DNA of 6,896 bases from Caldifarciminota bacterium (GTDB lineage Bacteria > WOR-3 > Hydrothermia > WGAB01): the NCBI GenBank assembly GCA_015489295.1, contig WGAB01000104.1, forward strand, positions 1 to 6,896, in the 5' to 3' direction. Position 1 is the first letter of the stretch, and every line of letters begins with the position of its first letter. Positions 6,301 through 6,896 of the stretch are shown in pieces. A program made the position numbers and the translations under genes. The notes under the pieces were generated by a model. It was not told the DNA's origin. It was given only the letters and a program-made list of their open reading frames with translations, and did no database searches.

Positions 6301-6896
6301 CCTGCGGGTCACCACCGAGCCGCCGTACCACCCGGCCACCGTATGGGTGCACACCACAGGCCACCTGGAGGCGACCGACGCCCCCTCCTCTGATGCCAAC
6401 GGCATCGTGGAGCCCGGCGACAGCGTGCAACTCACCCTGGAGATCACCAACTCGGGCGTGGATACCGCCCGGGAGATCTCCCTGCACCTGGAGAGCCTGG
6501 CCCAGGACGTGGAGGTTCTGGACGCAGAGGCATCTGTAGGTGTCCTGGCGCCCCACGACACGGTGGGCAACCTGGCCTTCCTGCTCTGGATTGCACCCAC
6601 CTATGAGGATTCCAGCGCGTTGCTCCGGCTCCGGGTCGCCGTCGGCAGCGACACCGGCGAAGAGTACCTGGAACTCCCTCTGTATGTTCTGGGAGTGGAG
6701 GAGGGTACACCCGGGGTACGGGTCCTGCGGCTGGGTCCGTTGTATCCCAATCCGGCCCGCCGTCGGGCCTGGCTCCAGGTTTCCCTGCCCGAGGCCCGAC
6801 CTTTGAGCCTGGCCCTCTACGACCTGCAGGGCCGCCGGGTGTGGCACCGGCCGGCCCGGAGGCTCCCGGCCGGGGTCCATGTGCTGGCGGTGCCGC
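3311..6896 (+). CDS. Gingipain-like peptidase C25 family protein, multidomain, secreted; catalytic His replaced by Gln; 3' end outside window
   Basis: One frame is open for 1195 codons from ATG 3311 to the window edge with no stop or frameshift. Residues 1-16 (MWALLSLWAFLTPVQG) look like a signal peptide, and about 17-125 is a short propeptide-like region. The C25 domain spans about 130-449: YLIIVPDDW (130-138), YLLLVGDATHLPF (188-200), FYRGQG ending at 321, LPIVVSTTC ending at Cys350, and TLGDPEISLRT (439-449). Against gingipain RgpB (YTGHG, then FIFDVAC, then FGDPSLLVRT), Cys350 matches the nucleophile, but Gln320 stands where the catalytic His should be. There follow an Ig-like domain (about 455-540, as in gingipains), three CARDB/Ig-like domains each opening with an Asn/Asp-Gly then Pro-Gly-Glu/Asp motif (560-567, 678-686, 1028-1037), and, between the second and third, a nidogen-like beta module (about 790-1005: SNGFLELGG, VAPFWDDLDP). 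The C-terminus starts a T9SS-type sorting domain at YPNP (1145-1148), cut by the window. Likely role: secreted or surface protein, protease or pseudoprotease. Protease activity is doubtful. Confidence 0.92.
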   Translation, partial: MWALLSLWAFLTPVQGVDLLQQSPHRTAFVVHEPGTYLVAVPGPWNLSSHPETSVTVVQEGILRDLHVVALRVDQVPVEVTLTYPQGGHYPQEVAPAFLPLYHRYVVNARALNLRPQAFPEGRSLNGARYLIIVPDDWVEAIEPLAAWKTQKGMLARVVPLSEAGNTATGIRAYVQNAYDTWNPRPEYLLLVGDATHLPFPETDNYYVRVAGNDIFNDLLPGRFPAASEEQVQTMVAKTLTYDRAEALDTLWYWKAVTIVREDGDEDDSIYYADMDFASRRMIRHGYVHIDHFFADSGHTAQDVVNAVTNGRSFVFYRGQGVGTWWAPFDVDPYQTNNGDKLPIVVSTTCATIDPFGGNYAGELWMTAGTPTNLKGAVGFFGTTTVRSHVAHIRSAVAQGFFAAVFDSMVETYGQACENGRLNLYAMYADLTDYNGFTTLGDPEISLRTAPPRVLTAEHPGTLSPSVSEVSFVIRKGLNGPVQGALVCVYQDTSVYAYGYTDAQGQVTLPVENLSVGMLFFTVTKRNFRPLRDSIPVIAEGPYPLPLGLFVEDGETPSPDGAPNPGEVPYLGITVKNVGTADLHNLTLTLEAQTPGITLLDSTATLSLLAAGDSATLPQAWQIRLTPSFHDGDTLRFAVTFQSQEGTWHQGLPRLQVQAPRYQALVLLVDDAPPLGNGNGTAEPGENVALRPVFANLGHQGTQATHAEGVSNPYVAFSDPDASGPGLNPGDTVALTNPFHVAIAPTTPADITVSLTLILDASAPTYTYRDTVVTSLHIGGTPTGPGPVGPDNYGYYIYDDTDTLAEQAPVFTWTELAPPGPGQEVPRVAHADADTATLTLPFAFVFYGDTFHRVGIASNGFLELGGATYRFGANTPIPDPTGPQNLVAPFWDDLDPSAGGSVYSWHDAQNHRWIVEWYQVPHFDNPNHLETFQVVFYDPAYWPTATGDGQIDIFYETVSDPTSCTVGIEAPGAADGLQYVYNNSYAAQAAPLASHRALRVTTEPPYHPATVWVHTTGHLEATDAPSSDANGIVEPGDSVQLTLEITNSGVDTAREISLHLESLAQDVEVLDAEASVGVLAPHDTVGNLAFLLWIAPTYEDSSALLRLRVAVGSDTGEEYLELPLYVLGVEEGTPGVRVLRLGPLYPNPARRRAWLQVSLPEARPLSLALYDLQGRRVWHRPARRLPAGVHVLAVP

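Noticed and set aside
6239..6880. Minus-strand open frame of 213 codons near the right edge
   Set aside because: It overlaps the sorting domain and third CARDB-like domain of the plus-strand gene and has no convincing ribosome site or motif.
1..6896. CRISPR array, insertion sequence, phage or defence system
   Set aside because: No regularly spaced repeats, transposase, recombinase or defence-type domain was seen on either strand.

Overview
The window looks like chromosome of a moderately GC-rich bacterium that secretes large multidomain proteins. Both large secreted-type proteins end in a C-terminal beta-sandwich with a YPNP motif, of the FlgD-Ig / type IX secretion (T9SS) 'type A sorting' kind. 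One carries a gingipain-type (peptidase C25) domain. This combination points to the FCB superphylum or a nearby candidate phylum such as WOR-3 or Hydrothermae. That placement is inference from protein style, and no marker gene is present to fix it.

Layout: (1) 1-1154, plus strand, is the 3' end of a large secreted protein. It has an Ig-like remnant, an alpha/beta module with a YMEGGD motif, and a sorting domain. (2) 1155-1251 is a short convergent gap with strong inverted repeats but no U-tract. (3) 1252-2868, minus strand, is a polytopic membrane protein resembling GT-C (GT39-like) glycosyltransferases, with a clear Shine-Dalgarno site and a TATAAT box. (4) 2869-3163 is a divergent intergenic region. 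It holds that promoter, a terminator-like hairpin with no visible gene before it, a G-rich tract, and a near-consensus promoter for the tRNA. (5) 3164-3237 is tRNA-Ile(GAU), complete but without encoded CCA. (6) 3311 to the window end, plus strand, is the largest gene: an unbroken frame of 1195 codons that runs off the edge. It encodes a signal peptide, propeptide-like region, C25 domain, several beta-sandwich domains and the start of a sorting domain.

The most notable point is that the gingipain-type domain keeps the catalytic Cys position but has Gln where the family has its catalytic His (G-Q-G instead of G-H-G). It may be a pseudoprotease or a divergent subfamily. The two flanking proteins probably share a secretion route. 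The membrane glycosyltransferase between them could modify surface glycans or exported proteins, but only proximity supports that link. No CRISPR array, insertion sequence, rRNA or phage gene was seen.
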